From positions 1 through 12,306 of the forward strand of contig JAJYEK010000102.1 in assembly GCA_021785795.1 (NCBI GenBank): a stretch of 12,306 nucleotides of DNA, written 5' to 3'. Origin of the DNA: Pseudomonadota bacterium (GTDB lineage Bacteria; Pseudomonadota; Gammaproteobacteria; Acidiferrobacterales; UBA6901). Numbering within the stretch: position 1 is the stretch's first letter; each line of letters opens with the position of its first letter. Of the stretch, positions 1-5,533 are shown in pieces. Below the pieces are notes generated by a model. It was not told the DNA's origin and did no database searches. It saw only the letters and a program-made list of their open reading frames with translations. The position numbers were made by a program, and so were the translations under genes.

Positions 1-42
1 CCAGCAGCGCCGGGGACTCGCCTGCGGAACGGTTAGCGCCCC

Positions 43-456
43 CTATTCCGTCGGACGTACGCGGGCACGCAGGCCCTTGTCACGGGCTTTAATGCGCTTC
101 TGTTCAAGGCGCCGGCGCACCGACGCGCCGGTACGACGTGTCGCGATCCGCGGCTTCGGGACCGAAACAAGCCGTCGCAACCGCGAGATCAGGCGTTCGA
201 GCGCCAGGGCGCGGTTGCGTGCCTGCGAGCGCGTATCCGACACCGTCACTGCGATTCCCGTCGGCTCATGGATCATGCGCACCGCCGACTCCGTCTTGTG
301 CAGGTGCTGTCCGCCGGGTCCGCTCGCCCTGAACGTCTCAATCCGGACCTGACGCCGCACGACCTTCGGATCGAGCGAAAAGGATGGCCGCTCCGCCTCC
401 CTAGGCGGGCGCCCACCGGCAGATTTCCGCTTAGATGGTGATCCGGTGTCTTGCAT
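43..456 (-). CDS. RF-1 domain (GGQ) peptide chain release factor-like protein, probable ribosome rescue factor
   Basis: Predicted 137-aa protein with the class I release-factor catalytic loop and no codon-recognition domain. The loop is seen at residues 43-58 (RASGPGGQHLHKTESA, GGQ at 48-50), followed by the typical TGIAVTVSDTRSQARNRALAL stretch. The C-terminus is strongly basic (RRRLEQKRIKARDKGLRAR), as in ArfB/YaeJ and C12orf65-like proteins, whose tails enter the empty mRNA channel of stalled ribosomes. By family, it should hydrolyse peptidyl-tRNA on non-stop ribosomes. The usual Asn after GGQHV is His here (GGQHLH). I chose the ATG at 456 because the reading frame extends upstream to 609 only through non-conserved, low-complexity sequence. 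No clear Shine-Dalgarno site precedes it. The gene is divergent from the DAHP synthase, and their -10 regions may overlap near 481-488. It differs from E. coli ArfB in the N-terminus, so the exact subfamily is uncertain. Confidence 0.85.
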   Translation of the reverse strand: MQDTGSPSKRKSAGGRPPREAERPSFSLDPKVVRRQVRIETFRASGPGGQHLHKTESAVRMIHEPTGIAVTVSDTRSQARNRALALERLISRLRRLVSVPKPRIATRRTGASVRRRLEQKRIKARDKGLRARVRPTE

Positions 457-477
457 GGCGGATGTTGGCTTGTGTCT

Positions 478-486
478 TGCTACAAT
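478..486 (+). promoter_or_regulatory. Candidate extended -10 promoter for the DAHP synthase gene
   Basis: TGCTACAAT fits an extended -10 element (TGn followed by a TATAAT-like hexamer, TACAAT). No good -35 hexamer lies 16-18 bp upstream. Transcription would start near 493 and leave a leader of about 140 nt before the ATG at 636. The reverse complement of the same bases gives a weaker TATTGT, so the release-factor-like gene may use an overlapping divergent promoter. Confidence 0.3.
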
Positions 487-510
487 AGCGGCTTCCGGTG
501 GCCTGGCTCC

Positions 511-531
511 GCATTTCGAGGCCCGAAATGC
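511..531. repeat. Perfect 8-bp inverted repeat in the DAHP synthase leader
   Basis: GCATTTCG (511-518) and CGAAATGC (524-531) are exact reverse complements separated by five bases. The repeat lies about 25 bp downstream of the candidate -10 element and about 105 bp upstream of the DAHP synthase start. In DNA it could be an operator shared by the two divergent genes; in RNA it would be a stable stem-loop in the leader. There is no U-run after it, so it is not an intrinsic terminator. Confidence 0.45.
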
Positions 532-635
532 CGTCAGCAAGGCCGTGGGTCGTTGCGGACTCGGCCAGCCAACCCATGGTTCGGCGTTGCACGCAGTTCG
601 ATGCGGCACCCGATGGTACTGTTAAGGAAAAGCCA

Positions 636-1397
636 ATGATTATCATCCTCAAACCTCATGCCGGCCGAAACAGTCCGGAATTCCAGCAGATACTGGATGT
701 GCTGCGCAACAAACGCAATATCACTACCCGGATTCATGAAGAAGTGGGGTCGCAGCAAACCCTCACCGAAATCTACCTCATCGGCGATACCGCGGTCCTC
801 GACCGGGGAGAGATCGAGTCCCTGCCCGGGGTCGAGCGCGTCGTCCGGGTATCCGAGGAATATCGCATTCTCGGCCGCCATCACGATGATCAGCGCCCTA
901 CCGGATTCGACTACAACGGCGTTCACTTCAGCCAGGACAGTCTGAATGTGTTCGCAGGGCTGTGCGCCGTGGATACGCCCGAACACGTGGAACAGATGAT
1001 GCGGGCGTTGCGCGACAACGGCCAGGTGTGCACACGCATGGGCGCCTACAAGCCGCGCACCAATCCGTATGCCTTTCAGGGCCTTGGCCGCGACTGCCTG
1101 CCGTGGGTGTTCGAACTCGCCGGCAAGTACGGCATAAAAGTGATCGCCATGGAGATCACCCACGACTCGCATCTCGACGAGATCCGCGAAGCGTTGGAGC
1201 ACACCGGCAAGCCCACAGGGGTCATGCTGCAAATCGGCACACGCAACACGCAGAACTTCGAGCTGCTGAAGATCGTGGGAAGACAGCGCGAGCTGCCGGT
1301 GTTGCTCAAGCGCGGCTTTGGCATCACGCTGGAGGAATCGCTCAATGCCGCCGAGTACCTGGCAACCGCAACGTGGTATTCGGCCTGCGCGGCATGA
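636..1397 (+). CDS. DAHP synthase, N-terminal fragment (before the frameshift)
   Basis: This open frame gives 253 aa, of which the first 243 are homologous to DAHP synthase and the last ten (TATWYSACAA) are out-of-frame tail. It holds the N-terminal ferredoxin-like domain and the first strands of the barrel, including Cys110 in AGLCAVD, which matches the metal-binding Cys of the family motif AGPCSVE. The substrate-binding stretches GAYKPRT and LLKRG are also present. It lacks the His, Glu/Asp and Asp metal ligands that follow the break, so alone it should be inactive. Confidence 0.65.
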   Translation: MIIILKPHAGRNSPEFQQILDVLRNKRNITTRIHEEVGSQQTLTEIYLIGDTAVLDRGEIESLPGVERVVRVSEEYRILGRHHDDQRPTGFDYNGVHFSQDSLNVFAGLCAVDTPEHVEQMMRALRDNGQVCTRMGAYKPRTNPYAFQGLGRDCLPWVFELAGKYGIKVIAMEITHDSHLDEIREALEHTGKPTGVMLQIGTRNTQNFELLKIVGRQRELPVLLKRGFGITLEESLNAAEYLATATWYSACAA

Positions 1398-1747
1398 AGA
1401 CGAACATGGGCGACCCCCACCGCAACTTCGTCGACTTTGCCCACGTGCCGGTGGTGAAACGCCTGACGCGCATGCCCGTGTGCGTGGACCCATCCCACTC
1501 GGTGGGCACGCGTGACCGCTCTCCGGATGGGCTGCTCGACATCCAGAATGTCACCGCCCAGGGGGTCATCGCTGGCGCCAACATGGTTCTCGTAGACTTC
1601 CACCCGGCACCGAAAAAGGCGCTCGTCGACGGCCCGCAGGCGCTGCTGCTGGAAGAGCTGCCATTGTTCCTGGAAGACGTCGCAGTGGCACGCGAGGCCT
1701 ACGAGAAACGCCGGGCGCTGGCCAGAAACTTCCTGGCCAAAAAATAG
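1394..1747 (+). CDS. DAHP synthase, C-terminal fragment (after the frameshift)
   Basis: The second frame carries GNRNVVFGLRGMKT onward. Its first ATG, at 1394, overlaps the stop codon of the N-terminal fragment as ATGA and would give a 117-aa product starting at MKTNMGDPHRN. It contains DPSHSVG (metal His) and VDFHPAPKKALVDG, where the family usually has VEVHPEP; the probable metal ligand is therefore Asp instead of Glu. No Shine-Dalgarno site precedes this ATG. The Met falls inside the conserved RG(M/I)(K/R)T motif, so the ATGA overlap is probably a coincidence of the frameshift. Separate translation cannot be excluded. Confidence 0.4.
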   Translation: MKTNMGDPHRNFVDFAHVPVVKRLTRMPVCVDPSHSVGTRDRSPDGLLDIQNVTAQGVIAGANMVLVDFHPAPKKALVDGPQALLLEELPLFLEDVAVAREAYEKRRALARNFLAKK

Positions 1748-1770
1748 CAGGCGGTGCAGGCTCGCGGAGG

Positions 1771-2169
1771 TCAGTACCGGCGCGGTTCGCAAGCGCCGCG
1801 GGCGAGATCGACAATCATCCGCGTGTGACGATTGATCACCAGCACGTCGGTTCCCACTACCACGCGCGCATACGGCTGCGGCAGCGGCTCCAGCCGACTC
1901 TCGAGCCGAGCCGGCAAATAGTGATAGACCAGCCGGGGCGGGAGCGGGTGGTTGGCGCGCAATCCTGACACAATGCGAGTGTCCTGTGCGGCGCGAACAC
2001 GATTCGCGCAGTAATCGTGGATTAGCATGCGTTCATGGGCGCTGATCCGTGGAACCGCGCCGGCGCCGGCACCATCATCACTGAACGCGATGTGCCCGGA
2101 GGTGAGTGCCTGGGCGATACAGCCGCAGAGCATACTGGCGGATACCAGGACCAGAAACTGTTTGCGCAC
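1771..2169 (-). CDS. CigR/RcnB-like small predicted lipoprotein
   Basis: Predicted 132-aa exported protein. A hydrophobic N-terminal signal (QFLVLVSASML) ends in LCGC; Cys17 could be the lipidated residue, although Cys at -2 makes the lipobox atypical. The C-terminal half (LPPRLVYHYLPARLESRLEPLPQPYARVVVGTDVLVINRHT, read here in parts around 80-120) has the pattern 'LPP...LP.LP.GY.RV.VG.D.VLI...T..IVDL' seen in RcnB-like and CigR-family periplasmic proteins. The exact function is unknown; RcnB relates to nickel/cobalt homeostasis and CigR to virulence regulation in Salmonella, and neither role can be assumed here. The GTG at 2169 was chosen because AGGAGG lies seven bases upstream; the ATG at 2175 is only one base from it. 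The gene ends 23 bp from the broken DAHP synthase, convergently, and is divergent from the MFS gene. Confidence 0.75.
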   Translation of the reverse strand: MRKQFLVLVSASMLCGCIAQALTSGHIAFSDDGAGAGAVPRISAHERMLIHDYCANRVRAAQDTRIVSGLRANHPLPPRLVYHYLPARLESRLEPLPQPYARVVVGTDVLVINRHTRMIVDLARGACEPRRY

Positions 2170-2176
2170 GACCATG

Positions 2177-2182
2177 CCTCCT
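2177..2182 (-). promoter_or_regulatory. Shine-Dalgarno site that selects a GTG start
   Basis: A perfect AGGAGG on the minus strand lies seven bases before the GTG at 2169 but only one base before the ATG at 2175. Normal spacing favours the GTG, which removes two residues from the N-terminus. Confidence 0.55.
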
Positions 2183-2191
2183 GGATCTGCG

Positions 2192-2197
2192 ATAATA
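2192..2197 (-). promoter_or_regulatory. Candidate -10 hexamer for the CigR/RcnB-like gene
   Basis: TATTAT on the minus strand matches the -10 consensus at five of six positions. It would start transcription near 2185, only a few bases before the AGGAGG. No convincing -35 hexamer is visible, so this is tentative. Confidence 0.25.
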
Positions 2198-2244
2198 CGG
2201 ATTGCCGCCGATGCGTCATTGCAGCATCCTGCGGACCGTGGCTT

Positions 2245-2266
2245 GCCCACCGGTCATCCGGTGGGC
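2245..2266. repeat. Perfect 9-bp inverted repeat upstream of the MFS promoter, possible operator
   Basis: GCCCACCGG (2245-2253) and CCGGTGGGC (2258-2266) are exact reverse complements around the four bases TCAT. The repeat covers the -35 region of the likely MFS promoter and lies between two divergent genes. This is where a dimeric repressor or activator would bind. As RNA it would form a strong hairpin, but no U-run follows on either strand. Confidence 0.5.
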
Positions 2267-2269
2267 TGA

Positions 2270-2278
2270 TGATATGAT
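2270..2278 (+). promoter_or_regulatory. Candidate extended -10 promoter for the MFS transporter gene
   Basis: TGATATGAT reads as TGn plus TATGAT, an extended -10 element. It lies four bases after the inverted repeat, and transcription would begin near 2286, about 25 bases before the ATG at 2311. There is no recognisable -35 hexamer, which fits an extended -10 promoter or one that depends on an activator. Confidence 0.4.
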
Positions 2279-2310
2279 ACACAGTGCGCCGGAAAACCGC
2301 AGGAGGGGCG

Positions 2311-3498
2311 ATGGGCGGGATAAGTGAGCGGCGATCATTCCTGCTTCTGGCGGCAACCGGCGCATTCGCCATCCTGAGTTCCACTCTGTCAAAAACCCCG
2401 GCACTTCCGCTGTTCGCAGTCCATCTGGGGGCGACATCTCCCGAAATCGGCTCGGTGGTGATGGCATCGACGGTGACCGGCATCCTTGTCAGCCTGCCTG
2501 CCGGAATGCTTTCCGACCTCGCTGGAAAGCGCCGCCTGCTGATGGCAGCACTTGTCGTATTTGCCACCGCGCCCTTCCTGTATCTGCCGGTAACCGACGT
2601 ATGGCAACTCGTGCTGGTGCGCTTCTACCATGGATTCGCAACCGCGATTTTCGGCACGGTGGCGAGCGCCTGGATCGCCAGCCACTACGTCAAGGATCGC
2701 GCCCAGATGCTCTCTACCTATTCGTCGGTAACGATGGCCGGCCGTTCCGTCGCGCCGTTCCTGGGCGGCACACTGATCTCGCTTGTCGGCTTCCATGCGG
2801 TCTATCTCGTCTGCGCTGCAGGTGGAGTCATGGCCTTGGCGCTCGGCATGCTTCTGCCGCGAGACAGCGAGAGACCGCCGTCACCGGCAGCCCGCTCCCG
2901 GGCCTTGCCGGCGTTGCGCGACGGCTTGGCGGCAACGCTGCACAACGGCGCCCTGCTCGCCACCAGCGCCACCGAAGCCGCGCAATATTTCGTATTTGGC
3001 GCGGTCGAGGCGTTCCTCGCTGTCTACGCGAAGACTTGCGGCATCGCCGCCTGGAAGATTGGTGTCATCCTCGGTCTTCAGCTGGCTTGCGTTGCCCTGG
3101 TCAAGCCACTGGCCGGGCGCGTTTCGGACCGCATCGGACGCAGACCCGCAATCCTCGCGGGTCTGGTTGTCGCAATGATCGGCGTCGCAATGCTGCCGCT
3201 GTTCACATCGCCGCTGCCGCTGATGGCACTGAGCATTGTCTTCGGCGCGGGCTTCGCGAGCGTCACATCGTCCACGACCGCACTCGTTGGCGACTTAAGC
3301 CGCCAGGACCGGCTGGGTACGTGGATGGGTGTGCTGAGAACCATCATGGATACCGGCCAGGCCGCAGGACCGGTAATCACGGGTGCAGTCATCGGCGCAT
3401 TCGGCTTCGCCGCAGGATTCGAAATGCTGGCTGCGCTGCTCCTCGCTACGGCCGTGTGGTTCGGACTACGCGTGCCTGCCGCTGCGATGCGCCCCTGA
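2311..3498 (+). CDS. Major facilitator superfamily (MFS) transporter
   Basis: Predicted 395-aa inner-membrane protein with about twelve hydrophobic segments in two halves. The loop between helices 2 and 3 carries MFS motif A (GMLSDLAGKRRLL, residues 65-77), and the second half has its counterpart (GRVSDRIGRRPAI, 269-281). A charged, Pro/Arg-rich linker (about 184-203) separates the halves. An AGRSVAPFLGGTL stretch near helix 5 resembles motif C of the proton-coupled antiporters, suggesting a DHA1-like exporter, but the substrate cannot be read from sequence. I chose the ATG at 2311 because AGGAGG at 2301-2306 lies just upstream; an in-frame GTG at 2284 would add nine unlikely residues and lies at the transcription start. 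No partner gene such as a membrane-fusion protein is next to it. Confidence 0.9.
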   Translation: MGGISERRSFLLLAATGAFAILSSTLSKTPALPLFAVHLGATSPEIGSVVMASTVTGILVSLPAGMLSDLAGKRRLLMAALVVFATAPFLYLPVTDVWQLVLVRFYHGFATAIFGTVASAWIASHYVKDRAQMLSTYSSVTMAGRSVAPFLGGTLISLVGFHAVYLVCAAGGVMALALGMLLPRDSERPPSPAARSRALPALRDGLAATLHNGALLATSATEAAQYFVFGAVEAFLAVYAKTCGIAAWKIGVILGLQLACVALVKPLAGRVSDRIGRRPAILAGLVVAMIGVAMLPLFTSPLPLMALSIVFGAGFASVTSSTTALVGDLSRQDRLGTWMGVLRTIMDTGQAAGPVITGAVIGAFGFAAGFEMLAALLLATAVWFGLRVPAAAMRP

Positions 3499-3538
3499 CA
3501 CATGTCCGACCGCTACCTGTCTCTCTCCGAACGCTGCA

Positions 3539-3553
3539 GGCCCCGCCGGGGCC
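3539..3553. terminator. GC-rich hairpin between convergent MFS and gltA genes
   Basis: GGCCCC (3539-3544) and GGGGCC (3548-3553) pair around GCC, 41 bp after the MFS stop. No T-run follows on either strand, so intrinsic termination is doubtful. The rest of the gap (3499-3779) is GC-rich, with several CCCGGG and GCACGTGC palindromes, and I see no gene in it. Confidence 0.25.
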
Positions 3554-3779
3554 GGATGTCGGGCGAGTCCACGCAAGGCCCCGGGAATGTCCCAGGGCAA
3601 CCCGCCCCGGGCACGTGCACGTTCCTTAGGCAGCCGCCTGAAAAGTCGCTGGTGGCATTTCGCGCATGGGCGTTACACCGCAATCGGTGCCGGAAGCGAA
3701 CTGCACCTCCTGCCGCGGCCGTGACTTCCCGATTCCCGGGATTCGCACATCAGCGCGACGCATCATCGGCCCGCGCGGA

Positions 3780-5069
3780 TCAGGCCGGGACTTTGCTTGG
3801 ATAGCTCCGGCGCGGCTGCCCGACATAAAGCTGCCGCGGCCGGTCGATGCCATGCGTTTCCTGATGGAGCTCCAGCCAGTGGCTGACCCACCCGGCGGTA
3901 CGCGCCACCGCGAAAATCGCGGTGAACATGTTCATCGGCAACCCCATGGCACGCAGCAGTATTCCCGAATAGAAGTCCACGTTGGGATACAGCTTGCGCT
4001 CGATGAAATACTCGTCCTGCAGAGCTATCTCCTCGAGCTTCACCGCAATCTCGAGCAACGGATCGTCGATCCCGAGGTGGTGAAGCACTTCGCGCGCGCT
4101 TTCCTGGATCACGCGCGAGCGCGGATCGAAGTTTTTGTAGATTCGATGACCGAACCCCATCAGGCGGAACGGATCATTCTTGTCCTTGGCGCGGGCGATC
4201 GCCTTCGGAATATTCTCCGGGCTTCCGATCTCCATGAGCATTTTGAGCACCGCCTCGTTCGCGCCGCCATGGGCCGGACCCCAGAGACTGGCAATGCCCG
4301 CCGCCACGCAGGCAAACGGGTTTGCGCCAGAAGAGGCTGCAAGCCGCACGGTCGATGTCGATGCGTTCTGCTCATGGTCGGCATGCAGGATGAGGATGCG
4401 GTCGAGGGCGCGCGCCACCACCGAGTTAACCACCATTTCGGAGTTGGGCACACCGAACAGCATCTGTATGAAATTCGCAGCATAATCGAGGCCGTTGTTG
4501 GGGTAGCGCTGCGGACGTCCGATGCTGTAGGTGTAGCAGGCCGCCGCGATCGTCGGCATCTTGGCGATAAGCCGGATCGCCGCAAGCTCGCGCTGCTGCT
4601 GGTTACTGATGTTGATGACGTCGTGATAGAAGGCGGAAAGCGCTCCGACAACACCGATCATGACCGCCATCGGATGAGCATCGCGGCGAAAACCGCGGTA
4701 GAAATACAGCACCTGCTCATGCAGCAGGTTGTGTTGATGGATCGCCGACTGAAAGGCGGCCATCTCCTTCGGGTCGGGAAGCTCCCCGTATACCAGCAAA
4801 TAAGCTACCTCCAGGAAGCTGCTGTGCTGGGCAAGCTCCTCGATGGGATATCCGCGGTACAACAGCACCCCGGCGTCGCCATCGACGAAGGTGATCGCAC
4901 TCTTGCATGATGCAGTTGACCGGAACCCCGGATCATAGGCAAGCAGACCGTGGCGCGCATAGAGCGTCTGGATATCCACCGCGGGCGCTCCCATCGTTCC
5001 TTCCAGTATGGGCAGACTCTCGTCGCCTTGCGTCTCGGAAATAATCGCATTTACATATTTGGTGCTCAT
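3780..5069 (-). CDS. gltA: Citrate synthase, type II (GltA)
   Basis: Cytoplasmic enzyme that condenses acetyl-CoA and oxaloacetate to citrate, entering the TCA cycle. The 429-aa product is collinear with E. coli GltA (427 aa) throughout. The catalytic residues are visible: His267 in [13 protein letters not shown], His308 in GFGHRIYKN and Asp365 in YPNVDFYSG. Other signature stretches are [23 protein letters not shown] and the C-terminal RPRQLYVG. The length and the N-terminal beta domain (about residues 1-50) mark the Gram-negative hexameric type, which is usually inhibited by NADH. The position of the reactive Cys206 of the E. coli enzyme appears to be Asn209 here, so allosteric behaviour may differ. 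The ATG at 5069 gives the expected N-terminus, although only a weak ribosome-binding site precedes it. It is a single-gene unit with no TCA-cycle gene on either side. Confidence 0.98.
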   Translation of the reverse strand: MSTKYVNAIISETQGDESLPILEGTMGAPAVDIQTLYARHGLLAYDPGFRSTASCKSAITFVDGDAGVLLYRGYPIEELAQHSSFLEVAYLLVYGELPDPKEMAAFQSAIHQHNLLHEQVLYFYRGFRRDAHPMAVMIGVVGALSAFYHDVINISNQQQRELAAIRLIAKMPTIAAACYTYSIGRPQRYPNNGLDYAANFIQMLFGVPNSEMVVNSVVARALDRILILHADHEQNASTSTVRLAASSGANPFACVAAGIASLWGPAHGGANEAVLKMLMEIGSPENIPKAIARAKDKNDPFRLMGFGHRIYKNFDPRSRVIQESAREVLHHLGIDDPLLEIAVKLEEIALQDEYFIERKLYPNVDFYSGILLRAMGLPMNMFTAIFAVARTAGWVSHWLELHQETHGIDRPRQLYVGQPRRSYPSKVPA

Positions 5070-5166
5070 GATCGTTGCTCAGTCGGATACTGGATCAAGC
5101 CGCGGCATCGATCCAAAAAGACCGCGGACCCTGGCTACAACAAACTACAGACCACAGGCTGCGTGC

Positions 5167-5183
5167 CGCCGCTGCCAGCGGCG
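5167..5183. repeat. 17-bp GC-rich palindrome upstream of gltA
   Basis: CGCCGCTG (5167-5174) and CAGCGGCG (5176-5183) are exact reverse complements around one central C, about 100 bp upstream of the gltA start. It could be an operator half-site pair or a hairpin. No T-run follows it on either strand. Confidence 0.4.
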
Positions 5184-5471
5184 TCGGCCTAACCTTAATA
5201 CAGGGAGTGCCGGCGGCGCAAACAGGTTTTCACAGAGGTACGGGCGACGTCGCCAAACCGCATTCCCGTGGCCCACGTTACCACCGGTCGCCCTTGCATG
5301 GCCGTGGGCGCGGCAGTCTGCCCCAAGGCCGCGGTATGCCCAGCAGCGGCCACCCCGGCTTTCAGCGGTCCGGCTTCGGCGATTCGGCGATGAAAACCGG
5401 CCGCGCCAGCCTGCCCGAACCGGAAGCTGCGAACTGGCATCGCGTACGACCAACGGACTGTCTGTAGCGCG

Positions 5472-5489
5472 GGATTCAGGTTAGAATCC
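5472..5489 (+). promoter_or_regulatory. Candidate rep -10 element within a 6-bp inverted repeat
   Basis: TAGAAT at 5482-5487 is a good -10 hexamer (five of six). It overlaps the right arm of an inverted repeat, GGATTC (5472-5477) and GAATCC (5484-5489). The -35 region (around 5458-5464) is poor. Transcription would start near 5494, giving a leader of about 40 nt. Confidence 0.35.
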
Positions 5490-5533
5490 ACCCGCCACAC
5501 CCCCTCAACCAGAAAAAGCAAAGTACAACTTTC

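Larger units (their letters stand above)
636..1747 (+). pseudogene. Frameshifted 3-deoxy-7-phosphoheptulonate (DAHP) synthase, type I-beta
   Basis: DAHP synthase condenses phosphoenolpyruvate and erythrose 4-phosphate, the first step of the shikimate pathway. The N-terminal regulatory-type domain (MIIILKP, residues 1 to about 75) plus barrel follow the layout of the Thermotoga maritima enzyme, with GAYKPRTNPYAFQGLG, LQIGTRNTQNFELL, PVLLKRGF, DPSHSVG and DGPQAL all recognisable. The frame breaks near 1361. Upstream of it is AAEYLA; downstream, in another frame, GNRNVVFGLRGMKT continues the same domain. Matching the T. maritima spacing (EYIANSGN) would require about 10 extra nucleotides, so a small deletion fits better than a single-base slip; a single G restored at 1361 would also rejoin the frames. 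The start at 636 is set by AAGGA at 624-628, seven bases upstream, and by homology beginning there. The rest of the gene shows no decay, so the break is recent or an assembly error. Confidence 0.8.
5070..5533. other. Gene-free 464-bp region between divergent gltA and rep
   Basis: No coding sequence here is convincing. The part next to gltA (its 5' leader) contains an inverted repeat, TGGATC (5091-5096) with GATCCA (5110-5115), enclosing the palindrome GCCGCGGC. A 17-bp GC palindrome lies at 5167-5183. CGTGG and CCACG arms pair near 5266-5280, with a related CCGTGGGCG further on. The rep promoter is at the right edge. No clear gltA promoter could be identified. The length is generous for two promoters, and gltA is often multiply regulated, so binding sites or a small RNA are possible but not demonstrated. 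Confidence 0.5.

Noticed and set aside
1..42. Possible end of an upstream gene (a plus-strand frame ends in TAG at 34-36)
   Set aside because: Only about 11 codons are visible and none of the residues allows identification.
498..635. N-terminal extension of the DAHP synthase from an upstream ATG
   Set aside because: Homology begins at MIIILKP (636), which has its own Shine-Dalgarno site; the extension includes the hairpin and is not protein-like.
534..1493. Minus-strand open frame of 319 aa opposite the DAHP synthase
   Set aside because: It is antisense to conserved coding sequence and its translation has no recognisable domain.
3666..4910. Long plus-strand open frame (414 aa) opposite gltA
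   Set aside because: It lies antisense to an unmistakable citrate synthase; its His/Arg-rich translation resembles no family and is explained by the codon pattern of a GC-rich gene.
5195..5440. Minus-strand open frame (81 aa from an ATG at 5440) upstream of gltA
   Set aside because: Third-position GC is moderate, but it has no ribosome-binding site, no domain, and its translation is not protein-like. I could not support it as a gene.
5075..5467. Plus-strand open frame (130 aa, TTG start) between gltA and rep
   Set aside because: It is Gly/Arg/Pro-rich and of low complexity, without the GC bias at third positions seen in the real genes and without a ribosome-binding site.
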